A stretch of 64,000 nt of DNA from the NCBI GenBank assembly GCA_030704615.1, contig CM060734.1, forward strand, positions 50,608,042-50,672,041. Direction: 5' to 3'. Of the stretch, positions 1-9,776 are shown one piece after another. A model generated the notes under the pieces. It was not told where the DNA came from. It did no database searches and worked only from the letters and a program-made list of their open reading frames with translations. Within the stretch, counting starts at the first letter, position 1. Every line of letters begins with the position of its first letter. This DNA is from Takakia lepidozioides (lineage: Eukaryota; Streptophyta; Takakiopsida; Takakiales; Takakiaceae). Position numbers and translations under genes: made by a program.

Positions 1-2943
1 CCCAGATTGATACCCAAAGGGGCGAACCAATGGATTTGTGTCTAAACCCTTGAGTTATCCACCTCATAGAGGGTTTTTTTTGGGTGTGACTTAGTGGGGA
101 GCTGAGTGAGATAGCCTGTCCAACCAGTAATTTCCACCAACCCCCCTCCGGCCCAAGGAACCTTGGTAACCATTTTCCCAAGAGTGCCAGGATTTGAGTT
201 GCTGGATCGAGCACTCCCAGTCCTCCTTTTTTCTTTGGAAGGCAGATTTGCTTCCATGAGACCTGTGGCCTCTTGTTCTGGGTGGTCGATTGGGCACCCC
301 AAATGAAGTTCCGGATGTATCTCTTAACCTCTCCCATAAATTCAGGGTCAGGCTTCCAGATGGCTGTGAAATACCAGATCCCTGCCTGGAGGATCTGATT
401 TGCTATGAGAGCCCTATTTGTTATGGTTAGAAAACGTGAGCCCCAGTATGCCAGCTGTCTCTTAAGAGCTGTCAACGTAGGGCCCATTCTCTGCTTGTCT
501 GTGAGGTTGATTCCAAAAGTGTGGCCCAAGAGAGTTGTGGGTTCACCCTCCTTCAGCCAGAATAGTCCAGAGTCATTTCCCCAAGTGGGTACCGAGCCTA
601 TGGTGGATTTGGATATATCCCCAACCAGAAGGGCTTTGGTTTTAGACCAATTCACTCTTAAGCCGGAAACTTTGCAAAATTGCCCCAGTGTTTATTCTGC
701 AGCCTGAAGTGTAGATGGAGTGGCATCCAACAGCAGGAAGGTGTCGTCAACAAACATTGAGTCTTTGACTTGGATTGAGATTTGTGCCACGGGGTTCCGT
801 ATGTGCAACCCTTGAATGGACAAGTTTCTATCAAACAGGTAACCCAGGGCATCTGCTACGAAGAGGAAGAGGAATGGTGCAAGTGGACAACCTTGTCTCA
901 TTGATCGGTGAAGCTGAAAGGGCTTGGAGAGATGACCGTTAACTATTACCCTGCTGGTTGAGTGTTGCAATAGGATCATGACCCAATTACGGAATGTCTG
1001 GGGCAACCCCACTTAAGCCAGAATGTCAAGAAGGAAGCCCCAATCTACTTTATCAAATGCCTTTTCAAAATCCAATAACCAGAGTGCCAGAGCCTGTCCT
1101 GATGCCGTTGCAAAGTAAGCTGCTTCATGAGCTAGCAGTATTATCTAGGATGTATCTCCCCTTAATGAAACCTGTCTGACCTGTTCTAATCAGTGCGGGA
1201 AGGAGAGGCTGTAGACGGAGTGCCAAAGCCTTGGCTATTATTTTATAGGCCACATTCAAAAGAGTGATTGGTCTATAGTTGTTAATGTCTGCCTTGTCTC
1301 CCTTTTTGAACAACAGAGTATTACCCCTTGGGCCATAGAGGAAGGCATGATCCTGTCGGATTTAATCCTATTGGCCATAGAGCAGAAGTCCTGGGAAAGG
1401 CCACATTGCCTTGTAGAACTCCACCGGCATGCCGTCAATACCCGGGGCCTTTTTGTTATTCATTTTGTCTAAGGCCTTCCCGAGTTCAAGAAGAGTGAAG
1501 TCAGCTTCTAGATCTTGAGACAGGTGAGGCTGAAGTTTACAGGGCACAGCCGAGAGCACTTCATCCAAATAATCCAATGTTGGGGTTCCTTCGGATCCGC
1601 AGGAAGAGTTTCGCAAAGTGGTTGAACGCTGCCTCACTCATAATCTTAGGGTCGGAGGATTTAGTGCCCTGGCTGTCCAAGTAGAGCTCATGAACCCTTT
1701 GGAGAGATCTTTTAAGTTTGACTTTCTCGAAGAAGTATTTAGACATCTTTTCACCTTTTGCTGACCAGTTGATGCCTGCTTGCATACGCATTTTTGGCTC
1801 TTGCTTGAGCTGGAACATGTCAAGGTTTTGGCGGGCTTCCAAGTAGGTTTGGAAGGTATGGTCATCGCATGTGTTGTTTTCTATTTGTTTCTGACATACA
1901 TTCAGGCACTTTTTGAGGGCCAGAACGCGTTCCTTCTGGGCAGCAGATATATCTCTACTCATGTCCTGGCTTGCCTTACATGCTACTTGAAGCTTGAGGG
2001 TAAATTTGATAATAGGGCAAGATATGTCGTTGGCTGTCTGTTTCCATGCTAGTTCCAGGCCTAACTTGAAAGAGGGGATGAGGAGATGTGAAGTGTTAAG
2101 CTTATAGATACCTCTACCTCTCCTACTTTTACAGGGCATGGAGAGAGTGGCTGAAACAATGGCATGATCGAATCCATGAGCAATGGGTTCTTGCGAGTGA
2201 CGGCTTGCTCCATTAGAGATTGAGATTGAAATATATATTCTATCCAATTTGGCCATGCAGAGGTCCTGGAGGGTGCGGTTGTTTGTCCAAGTGAAGAAAG
2301 GGTTATTCCTTTCCGGGGGGCTAGGATTTGAGTCAATTTCTGAAAGGCTATGTGTTTGGATAAGAGAGAGCCAAGAGACCTCCTCATCAGGGTTAAGATG
2401 ATGAGATGCCAAACCTCGTCTATCTTGGTTGTTGTCTACCATATTGAAATCTCCTGCCAGTATCCAGGAGTGGGCTGTTGGTTGCGAGGACATTTTATGG
2501 TTGATGAGAGCCCAGAGTTCAGCACGTTCTATGTAGGAGTTCGGAGCGTAAATGTTAACAAAACCAAGAGGGTCAGGTTGGCTGGGAAGTTTGAGAGAGT
2601 AGAATTGGACTCGACCTGGCTCCCAAACTTCCTCCCTGATGATGAACTGAACTAAGGAGGGTGCAAGGAGGATGGCAGTACCCCCCCTTGAGTTGGCATG
2701 GGAAGGTTTCCAGAGGGCAGCAGATGCTGGCCAGAGTTGGTCAGAGAGATTAGAGATTTTTTGCTGGCAGAGCTTGTGTTCTTGGATGAACACGATAGTC
2801 TCCGTTCGTTGGAGTGGTGCCAACCAGGTGCGTAGCTTGATTTTTTTTGTGTTTGCCTGGTCGGAGCCAATCCTCCTAATGTTCCACGAGTGAATACTAA
2901 CCTGCATCTTGAGGTATAGACATGCTAAGAGGGAATTTCTCAA
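1..2943 (-). pseudogene. LINE ORF2 (endonuclease + reverse transcriptase), decayed and cut by the window edge
   Basis: This is a non-LTR retrotransposon ORF2 read on the minus strand. The 460-residue reading frame from 2943 has an AP-endonuclease domain: WNIRR near residue 20, an active-site Glu in FIQEHK (about 55), GGTAI (about 88), NIYAPN (130-135), LAGDFNMV (162-169), LDRIYI (233-238) and FDH (258-260). The RT follows in broken frames: the segment with KAPGIDGMPVEFYKAMWP (about 1370-1637), then NNYRPITLLNVAYKIIAKAL and GQTGFIKGRYILDN (1125-1313), then MRQGCPLAPFLF and the catalytic FVDD (692-1012). Post-RT sequence runs to base 1. Several frameshifts make it non-functional. It belongs with the ORF1 remnants at 4538-4735 and 16407-18088, which are separated by an inserted retroelement. 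Confidence 0.9.
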
Positions 2944-4537
2944 TTGATGGCCTAGTGTGAGTTCTTTTGTCGGAGAGAAGAGGGGATGAGACCCATTTGT
3001 AGTTGACAGGTGCTACGGGTGCGGGGTTACTAAGCTGTATGAACAGGACTTGGGTGAAAGGGTTGAGCGGTTGGTGATGGTGGCAGTCGTGGGGAAGGGG
3101 CAAGAAACGAGCCAAGGATACTGAGTCTGTATAGATTTTCGTGGGTGCCTCCGTGCGTTAGAGGAAGAACTCGGAAAGGAGGATAAGGCCAAAGGAAGTT
3201 GGCGTTTCTGGAGAGAGGATACCAACAGACATTTCTAAAGCTAAGTCGACGAGATTGTCAGGGACCGCTATAGATGGTAAGACTTTGCTTGTTGAGCTGG
3301 CATCAGATTTAAGACACAGAATTTTACACCTATTCTGTCAGGTAGATGAACGATAGAACACCAAGAAGGGAATGGGGTGAAGGTAGAGGCTTACATGAAG
3401 AGGGGGTGACTGAGAGGGAAGGGGCGTGGGCGAGGGCAGTGGTAGCACATGCTGGACAAGGTTGTTTCTCAGCTGACGGGTGCTGCGATTCCGAGAGAGT
3501 AGATTTGTTAGGCTTGTCGTGTCAAGGACGAGAACATGACTGAACACAAACCAAAATATCAGATTAGAGGTACAAGATTAGACAAGAAGTCAAGGCCGGC
3601 GTGGCCGAATGCATGATGAGTAAATAGAAATCAAGACGATCTTTATAACAATGAACAAGAGTACAAGATATTGGAACACGACTTGAATACTGGATTTGCT
3701 GGAAACTGGACTGGAGTACCAGATACTGGAAACTGGGCTAGGGTACTGAGAACTGGACTGGAGTACTAGGAACTGGAAACAAGAGTAGCTTGAACTGGTG
3801 TTGGCGAGACTGAAGAGTGTCCAGTCTCGCCTCCTATATATACTGGCTACTAAGAAGCTTCCCCAAGAAGCTTCCCCTATGGAGGTTTTTTGCTGGAGAA
3901 GTTTCCAAGATTAAACAAAGGTTTCTTGATGGAGAAGCTTCCTTAAGCAAATGAGGTATCTTGATGGAGAAGTTTCCTCCAAATGAAGCTTCCTGAGTAG
4001 TTTCCCAAGGTACTCTTGGTAATTTGGTAAACTCCCGGCAACTTGGTAAGTAATGGTAAATCATGGTACATAACGGTAAGTCATAGTAACTTCCAGTAAC
4101 ATGGTATCTTGGTAATTTCTGGTATTTACCCCTGGTAAGTTCCTCTGGGCTATGTCCGTGACATGTTGTGGACATGTGTGCGCGAGCTGGGCTCCGTAAC
4201 GCTTCTGGAGACAAGGGAGGGTCGGGGCCGATGGGGTTGTAAGAAGGCTGCTGCTGATCTGTGAGCCTTCGAAGCTCGATGGCCTCATTCTGTTCATGAA
4301 CCTCGGCTTCCAGCGTCGCGTGGAGGAGAGTGAATGAAAAATGGATGGTGTGTCTTGCCCGAATGGTTGCCAAGTTGGTGGGGGGGGGGGGGGCTGGTCG
4401 AAGGGGGGGAGATGAATCCAGAGGCCCTTGCCTTGGGGGTGATTTCCGAGCAGCGTTTTTTCCTCGATTAATGCTAGAATATGGGTTGATGGAGTAAGAT
4501 CCGAAACCAGGCCAGGATATTGTTCAACGTAGGCTCC
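2944..4537. other. LINE ORF1/ORF2 junction plus repetitive insert, no gene seen
   Basis: About 2944-3340 reads on the minus strand as a Pro/His-rich tail just upstream of LINE ORF2 and may be the end of ORF1. From about 3560 to 4130 the sequence is repetitive: a run of 'actggactggagtac'-type units (3700-3790), a TATA-like stretch (about 3833-3842), then many 'agaagcttcc' units and 'ggtaa' units. This could be a solo LTR or another inserted repeat, but I could not find paired ends. A run of about 15 G residues lies near 4380. The minus-strand open frame at 3834-4373 is low-complexity and is not called as a gene. Confidence 0.4.
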
Positions 4538-4735
4538 TCAGGTGATGACTGTGTGGGCCTGCAGTGAATAGTTGGGTGAGTACTTCAGAAGAATGGACTG
4601 AATTTTCTCCCTAAGAGTGGGGATGGGGTCCCCATCGATAGGGCAGGTAGCCATGAAGTATCTCACGTCCACCGTTGTGATCCGGTGTGACTCCAGAGCG
4701 ATCCCTTGTGGGGCAGTGGTAGAGCTGGTTGTGGC
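4538..4735 (-). pseudogene. LINE ORF1, C-terminal piece separated by element 1
   Basis: This minus-strand coding-like stretch contains ITTVDVRYFMATCPIDGDP and ends at a stop at 4538. Read across the element 1 insertion, keeping one TGGC copy, it continues the minus-strand frame at 16407-16520, which contains GLLTIVTWVDTKDNM. That continuity supports element 1 having inserted inside LINE coding sequence. The function is the LINE ORF1 tail. I recognise no domain in this part. Confidence 0.55.
4732..4735. repeat. Target-site duplication TGGC, left of element 1
   Basis: TGGC directly precedes the TGTC start of element 1 and is repeated at 16403-16406 directly after its GACA end. A 4-bp duplication fits a DDE integrase. 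Confidence 0.8.
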
Positions 4736-5094
4736 TGTCAAGTTAAATAAGCACAGTGTGACAACAGCTAGAATAAAACTAGTTATTTGTATTTAACACT
4801 TGGATTTAGGTCAAGTGTTAAATCAGGTGTCAAGTTTAATTTGACACCTGGTCCGTCTTATCTTCACGAGAACGGCAGTCGCGCAGCTCATCTCTCTCAA
4901 GTTGAGCCTGCGCGACCGAGCTCCTGCATGCGTTTAGATCTGAGTGTACTCATGATGGGAGTGTAGGTTGTTGTGGGGTGGAGTCCCCATAGCTTGGGGT
5001 GCCCCTGGCTCGACTACTATTTCTAAGAGTGATGGTTTGGTTTTCATGTTTTGTGTCAACAGTGTGTTCTTGGGTTTTCTTATCACTCGAGAGA
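4736..5094 (+). repeat. Terminal repeat segment B1 of element 1 (5' end)
   Basis: This 359-bp segment starts TGTCAAG and ends at ...TTATC. It matches 15964-16314 with few changes. The 3' end of the element has an 87-bp segment A directly upstream of B, but A is absent here: B1 abuts the target duplication. It contains an AATAAA-like motif (about 4772) and three potential stem-loops: 4792-4822 (11-bp arms), 4825-4849 (9-bp arms) and 4878-4915 (13 bp with one bulge). It probably carries the promoter and RNA 5' region, because it is the only element terminus upstream of the genes. Confidence 0.9.
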
Positions 5095-5339
5095 GATGAC
5101 TTCTTACTTGTGAGTGCAAGGTAGGAGTTGAGGATTAGCACTTGTATGATTACCTCTGTGAAGTAATGCTTAGTTTGAGAAGCTTAAAAAAAAAAAAAAC
5201 AAAAAGAAACATGCAGGTTTCGATCATCTCTGGTTTCTGGGTATATAGATGGTCCATGGAGGCAGGCTGCATGTCAAGCAGGGGCAAAGAACTGGTGTCT
5301 TTCCACTGGTAAGGATAGCGTTGGTTCTGGCATGAGGCC

Positions 5340-5584
5340 GCAGGGGCGGGACGGAGCTATACTGCGAGGAAGCAGCCTTCGTTCTGGTCAGTGAGGGCGT
5401 GAACAGCTCACAGTGGGTGCGGCAAGCATTGGCGAAGCCAGAGCTGGCCAGGCAAGTTCTTGATGTGAACCTGCTGAAGACCACATGTATTGACAAGCTG
5501 CTGCTGCAGCTGATGGATGTGGCCATGCTTTGCACACACGAGGTGCCTGATAGACGTTTGGGCGAGCTGGTGTTCGAGGAGTGA
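5340..5584 (+). pseudogene. Captured C-terminal fragment of a receptor-like protein kinase
   Basis: This short frame ends at a TGA at 5582-5584. It resembles the last part of a plant LRR-receptor-like kinase domain (subdomains X-XI): a 'WVRQALAKPELARQVLD' segment, then 'LLLQLMDVAMLCTHEVPDRR', the place where kinases have 'ALLCT....RP' and the conserved Arg. The ATP-binding and catalytic loops are absent. It lies inside the element 1 leader and has no counterpart in element 2, so it looks like host sequence picked up by the element. Identification rests on motif similarity only. Confidence 0.5.
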
Positions 5585-7014
5585 GCAAGGTTGGTGTTGT
5601 CCCTGGTGTGGTGTCGACGATTGCACTGTGTGATTACTCATTGGCGACGTTGTTTGCTGCTGCAGTAGGGCCCTATGTGGGGGCGTTGGTGATGCGCAGG
5701 TGGTGGCCTGGCCTGGCGAGCAACGTATGGGCTGGGCCTGTTACTGCCTGGGCCAGAGGTGAATCAGCAATGTTGAATTTTGGAGGAGATATATGCTGGA
5801 GTTGAACTACGGGAGCTGACGGTGTAAAGTGGAGTTTGGGCTGGCTGATAGGAAGAAGAGATAGGAAGAAGGTGCTGCAAACCGAGAGCACTCGAAGCGG
5901 CCTGTGAAGAGGAGGAAGGCTTCAAAGATGTACAAGCCAACTCGGATACTCTGTCGAACGACCCAAATTGTGATTGAGATAACATTTCTTGAAGAAGAAG
6001 CTGCCTCAGCTCTCTGCCCAACCGTGCGAGAGGATTAAAGGGAGATATAGTTGTAACCTGCGAAAAGAGAAAGAATGAAGCATAGGGAGGGACATGCTTG
6101 ACCGGTGCACGAGACCCATCACCAACACTGAAGGCACTGCCAGGGAATCCAGTCGGTTGCCAGATCGCAGGCCAGAGAAGCAAGCCTGGACGGAGGCCAC
6201 TCTTGCAACCTTCTTGCTTCCGGACAGAGTGGGAATGCCAGTGGCCACCCAGGAAGATGCAGCACAGGCAGCCATTATTGAAGCAAACCGTATCAAAACC
6301 TGCACAAACTAGAGGATTGATGAGGACTGAAAGGATTGATGCATGATCCATTAGGGCAGCCGAGCATCGCCCTTACTATGAGCTGCACCTGAGGACACCA
6401 ACACCATGCCGCTGATGCCAAGGACGTTGTGATGCCCTGTGCTGTTGTTGTAAGTCCCGCCATAGCTCTCTCTCTCTCATGGAAGATTGCTGCTTTGGAG
6501 TGCGCTCGGAATGCGGTGATGGTGGTCCTCCGCAGTGTAGAATAGGTCGGGGGCGTGTGTGCGTCCAGACACCACAGTCCAGCAAAGTCGACAGCATTCT
6601 ATGCTCGAACTGCACCGGAAAATGGGGCAGTAGTGTGCTCACAATGTGAGGGGAACGGCCTCGGGAACCTGTAGATAACCAGGGAACAGGAACCAAGACA
6701 AGTATTTTTATTTTTATTTTAAAAGAGTTTTCTTTGTATTTGTTGTCTTATTAAATTAAATTAAAAGGAAAGAAAAGAGAAATGTGTTAGGTTTAAAGAG
6801 CCTGGTTGGTCATATCTTTGTCAAATGAGCTCCGTTTGACTCAGTTTTTGGGGGGATAGTTGCAGAAAGGGGATAGAAAGGTTTTTGTTTTTGAGACTCT
6901 GCTAAAAATCTATGGAATTTTTAGAGTGTGAGTGTGCCGTGAAAGATCCACAATTCTGTTTCTAGAACCTATTCTGGTCTATTTGAGAGACAAATCTGTG
7001 GATGTCCTCCTTGT

Positions 7015-7764
7015 ATGGCTGGGGGAAATGAGGATGTAATTGAAAGGCAGGTCTTTTCTCTTAGCTTATGCACACAAGGGGACAGGATTTATGTTTCCCA
7101 AGGAACTCAGACTGATTTGAGTGGAGAACAATTGGACGAGTTGATTGCATACTGGGAGTCAGGCATTAGCAGTAGACAACAGACTGCTGTAGTTGGCGTT
7201 GAGGGCCTCAATATCGCTTAGGACAGTCAAAACTCTGTTGGAGCCAGCAGTTCTGCAGCTATAAGTGAAATACCAAAGTGGGTGAAAGCTAGGCTTGGAA
7301 CACAGCCAAAGACAGCCCCGGGGACCAAGGTGTTCAGCCACAAGGCTGTGGTGTACTGGAGCAGAGGAGCAGGTGCTACACAAGTTTGTGCAATCAGACA
7401 GCGTTGCAGCCGGACACGCTCTGCACAAGGCAACCACGAGCGGGGGTTCATTAGCGATGACAAGTTTGTTCTGTTTGAAGGAGATGCAGTCATTCGCAAT
7501 GAGGACACCCGCAACCGTCTCAAAGCTTTCGAGTTGAGAGACTATCAGACCCTACCTTTGTTTTCTTTAGTGTTCAGTGAGCGGGAGATAGCAGAGTGTT
7601 GCTTTGTCTCTACTTGGCAAAAAGAGGAGGAGGGTTGGTTAGAGCGAACTACTGTAGCTTGGGACAAGGTTAGTGGCAGGTTTCTGGACATAGATATACC
7701 TCCTACATCTTACCATCATGCAGAGCGAGGCACTTTGAGAGAAGTCTGGCAGTTGATAGCATAG
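7015..7764 (+). CDS. Leader ORF of unknown function in element 1, interrupted by one amber codon
   Basis: One frame is open from ATG 7015 to the stop at 7762-7764 apart from a TAG at 7219-7221, giving about 249 codons. The translation is of normal composition with Trp/Tyr/Cys-containing segments (for example LDELIAYWESGISSRQQ and CCFVSTWQKEEEGWLERTT), no transmembrane segment and no motif I recognise. It lies upstream of gag in the same orientation and is missing from element 2. It may be an accessory gene of the element or a captured host exon. Its function is unknown. Confidence 0.45.
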
Positions 7765-8284
7765 ATCAGGATTAGATCTTGCTGGGTCGGGCTTCTATTC
7801 TTCCCCTCCATCTCTGTACTATTTTCATTACCTTGTACTTGTAGTTGCCAAAGCCTCTCTTGGTGGAGGCCAGTCAGTCCGGGGTTTTGGGCTGGGATAT
7901 TCTGCAGGATCAGCGTTGCTGCTGGATTTTGGTGTGGGGGTGTTGATGTTTTGATTTCTTGTGTTTGGATCCCCCCCAACACCTGCATGCTTGACTGTGC
8001 GCCATGTTGGTTTTGTGTGGGCGCTTGCTTTCATAGGGATTAGGCCGGATTTGATCACCGGTCAATCCTAGAGTATGCTGTCAGTGGTGAGGCTGGAGTG
8101 ATGACCAGCAAGACCACCAGTGTTTCTTCTATGGTGAGGCTGGGTTGATGACCAGCCAACCATAGGAGTTCTTGCGGTGGATGCAGGTGTAGGTGCCCTG
8201 AGCCACTGGGATATGACCCTTAAACTGCAACAGGTGCCTACCCGTGTCACTATAAGAATTAGTAATAGAGCCTTATAGTGTCAC

Positions 8285-9655
8285 GTGGGGGAGGTGCACA
8301 TTGTGAGTGTCATCACGGAGTTACCCAGGGGTTCTGAGGGGAGTACAACTACAGGCAGTAGCAGTGAGAGTGGGTTCACCAAACGAGGTGTTCGTTTCAG
8401 ACCACCTTCACCTCCACCCTCAACTAGTGCAGAGTCAGACACAGACTCGGAGGCTTCATCAACAGGTGTGCAGTTTCATTCGCCATTGTTGTGGGACGAC
8501 ATGGAGGAGATGTATGGAGCTACCAAGGGGTCTCGTAGGTACTCTGGAGCTGTGGGCACAATTGAGCTGGATGACTTTATCCAGGAGTTCGACAGCTGGT
8601 GTGATTTGCAGCAGATGCGCAATCCACAACTGTTCACTCCATTCATGGCGTGGAAGGGACTGTTCCAGCATTTGGAAGGCCCGCCTATGGACGATTACCA
8701 CGAGTTCAGGCGAGGACATGAAGCGGAGATTGAGGAGTGGAGGATGTATTGGTCACCTGACTACGTCTCCATTACTCGAGGCACGACGCGACCAGTAGCT
8801 GCATCAGTACCAATAGCTCCCACTGCCAGCACTACTAGTGGAGCAAGTAGTGCTGGTACTTCTGCAGGTGGTACCAGTTCAAAAGGTGCTACTACTCCTC
8901 CTGCCACGACTACAACACATGTGCCTAGATTCAACCCGGTGGTGGAGTTCTTCCAGGAGTTGCGGAGGAACTACCAAGGTGTACGGACAGAGAAGCTGCG
9001 AAGTTTGCAAGACTTCCAGCGCAAACCCAGTGAGAGCCTGCGAGAGGCGTACATTCGTATGAGGCGCTTGATAAGTGTGACCCAAGGGGTTACTGAAGCT
9101 CAGGCAATCCAGTTTTGGTATGGAATTCTGGATAAAGAGCTCAAGAGAAGGGTGCGAGATGCAACCCTGTTACAAGCAGCCCAACCCACATTAGCAGATG
9201 TGTTTCTGCTGGCTGAGCGGATTGAGCTCAACATGGTGGAGGAGCGAGTTGTTACCATTGGATTTGGCAAGGACATGCCTACACAAGGCGTAGCTGCCAG
9301 CCCACAGGCACAAGGAACCGCTCAACAGCGTGGTCAGGGGGGCAAGGTTTCCCAACCCAAGTTCCATGGAGCTTACATGGGACCTCAGGTGCAGAGGCCC
9401 GTGGCATCTTTTGCAGGCCAACAGCAACCAGGGGTGATATGTTGGACATGTGGAGGACCCCATGTCAAGAGAGATTGCCCAGAGAGTGGCAGAATGCCGG
9501 CACAAGCACAGCCTGCACAGTTGCAGTGTGGGCATTGTGGCAAGTATGGGCATGGAGATGCCCAGTGTTATGACTTGCATCCTGAGTTGCGCCCAGGCCA
9601 GTTCCAAGGGAACAATGGTGGCCGGGGGCGAGGTGGACCAGCCCAGAGAGGATGA
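8285..9655 (+). CDS. gag: Element 1 gag: capsid-like domain and two zinc knuckles
   Basis: The 456-residue frame forms the retroelement capsid and RNA-binding protein. It has a Ser/Thr/Pro-rich N-terminus, a capsid-like region with FFQELRRNYQGVRTEKL, LQDFQRKPSESLREAYIRM and FWYGILDKELKRRV (the Ty3-gag type pattern), then CWTCGGPHVKRDC (CX2CX3HX4C) and CGHCGKYGHGDAQC (CX2CX4HX4C), then a Gly/Arg-rich tail. The frame is open from 8279 but has no ATG until about residue 71, so the start is uncertain. The TGA at 9653-9655 is CGA in element 2, a nonsense change: without it the frame continues to about 9830 and overlaps the pol frame. The pol frame is offset by +1. Confidence 0.88.
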   Translation: MGEVHIVSVITELPRGSEGSTTTGSSSESGFTKRGVRFRPPSPPPSTSAESDTDSEASSTGVQFHSPLLWDDMEEMYGATKGSRRYSGAVGTIELDDFIQEFDSWCDLQQMRNPQLFTPFMAWKGLFQHLEGPPMDDYHEFRRGHEAEIEEWRMYWSPDYVSITRGTTRPVAASVPIAPTASTTSGASSAGTSAGGTSSKGATTPPATTTTHVPRFNPVVEFFQELRRNYQGVRTEKLRSLQDFQRKPSESLREAYIRMRRLISVTQGVTEAQAIQFWYGILDKELKRRVRDATLLQAAQPTLADVFLLAERIELNMVEERVVTIGFGKDMPTQGVAASPQAQGTAQQRGQGGKVSQPKFHGAYMGPQVQRPVASFAGQQQPGVICWTCGGPHVKRDCPESGRMPAQAQPAQLQCGHCGKYGHGDAQCYDLHPELRPGQFQGNNGGRGRGGPAQRG

Positions 9656-9776
9656 GGTGGTCGGGCACGAGGTGCAGGCCAAGGGCAAGCTCAACATAGC
9701 CAAGGACGCGGTGGTCAGGGTGTTGACCAAGGCATGGCCAACCGGCTTCAGCAGCTAGAGCAGAGGCTCGCTGCAA

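Larger units (their letters stand above)
5095..8278 (+). other. Element 1 leader region
   Basis: This long region lies between B1 and gag. It holds a poly(A) run (about 5186-5199), a receptor-kinase fragment (5340-5584), stretches with no recognisable content (5600-7000, with an AT-rich patch at 6700-6780), an ORF of unknown function (7015-7764), and a final part (about 7770-8270) that matches the element 2 leader at 20480-20960. Only this last part is shared between the two elements. I could not identify a primer-binding site complementary to a common tRNA directly after B1. Confidence 0.6.

Noticed and set aside
3519-4165. Solo LTR bounded by TGTC...GACA inside the LINE remnant
   Set aside because: The four flanking bases on the two sides (GTCG and TGTT) do not match and no second copy is in the window.
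5095-5110. Primer-binding site for initiator tRNA-Met after B1
   Set aside because: The bases after TTATC (ACTCGAGAG; ACTACAAGAG in element 2) do not match the usual TGGTATCAGAGC. The primer remains unknown.
5764-6351. 195-codon minus-strand ORF in the element 1 leader
   Set aside because: Composition is biased, there is no domain, and it is antisense to the element. It is likely a chance open frame.
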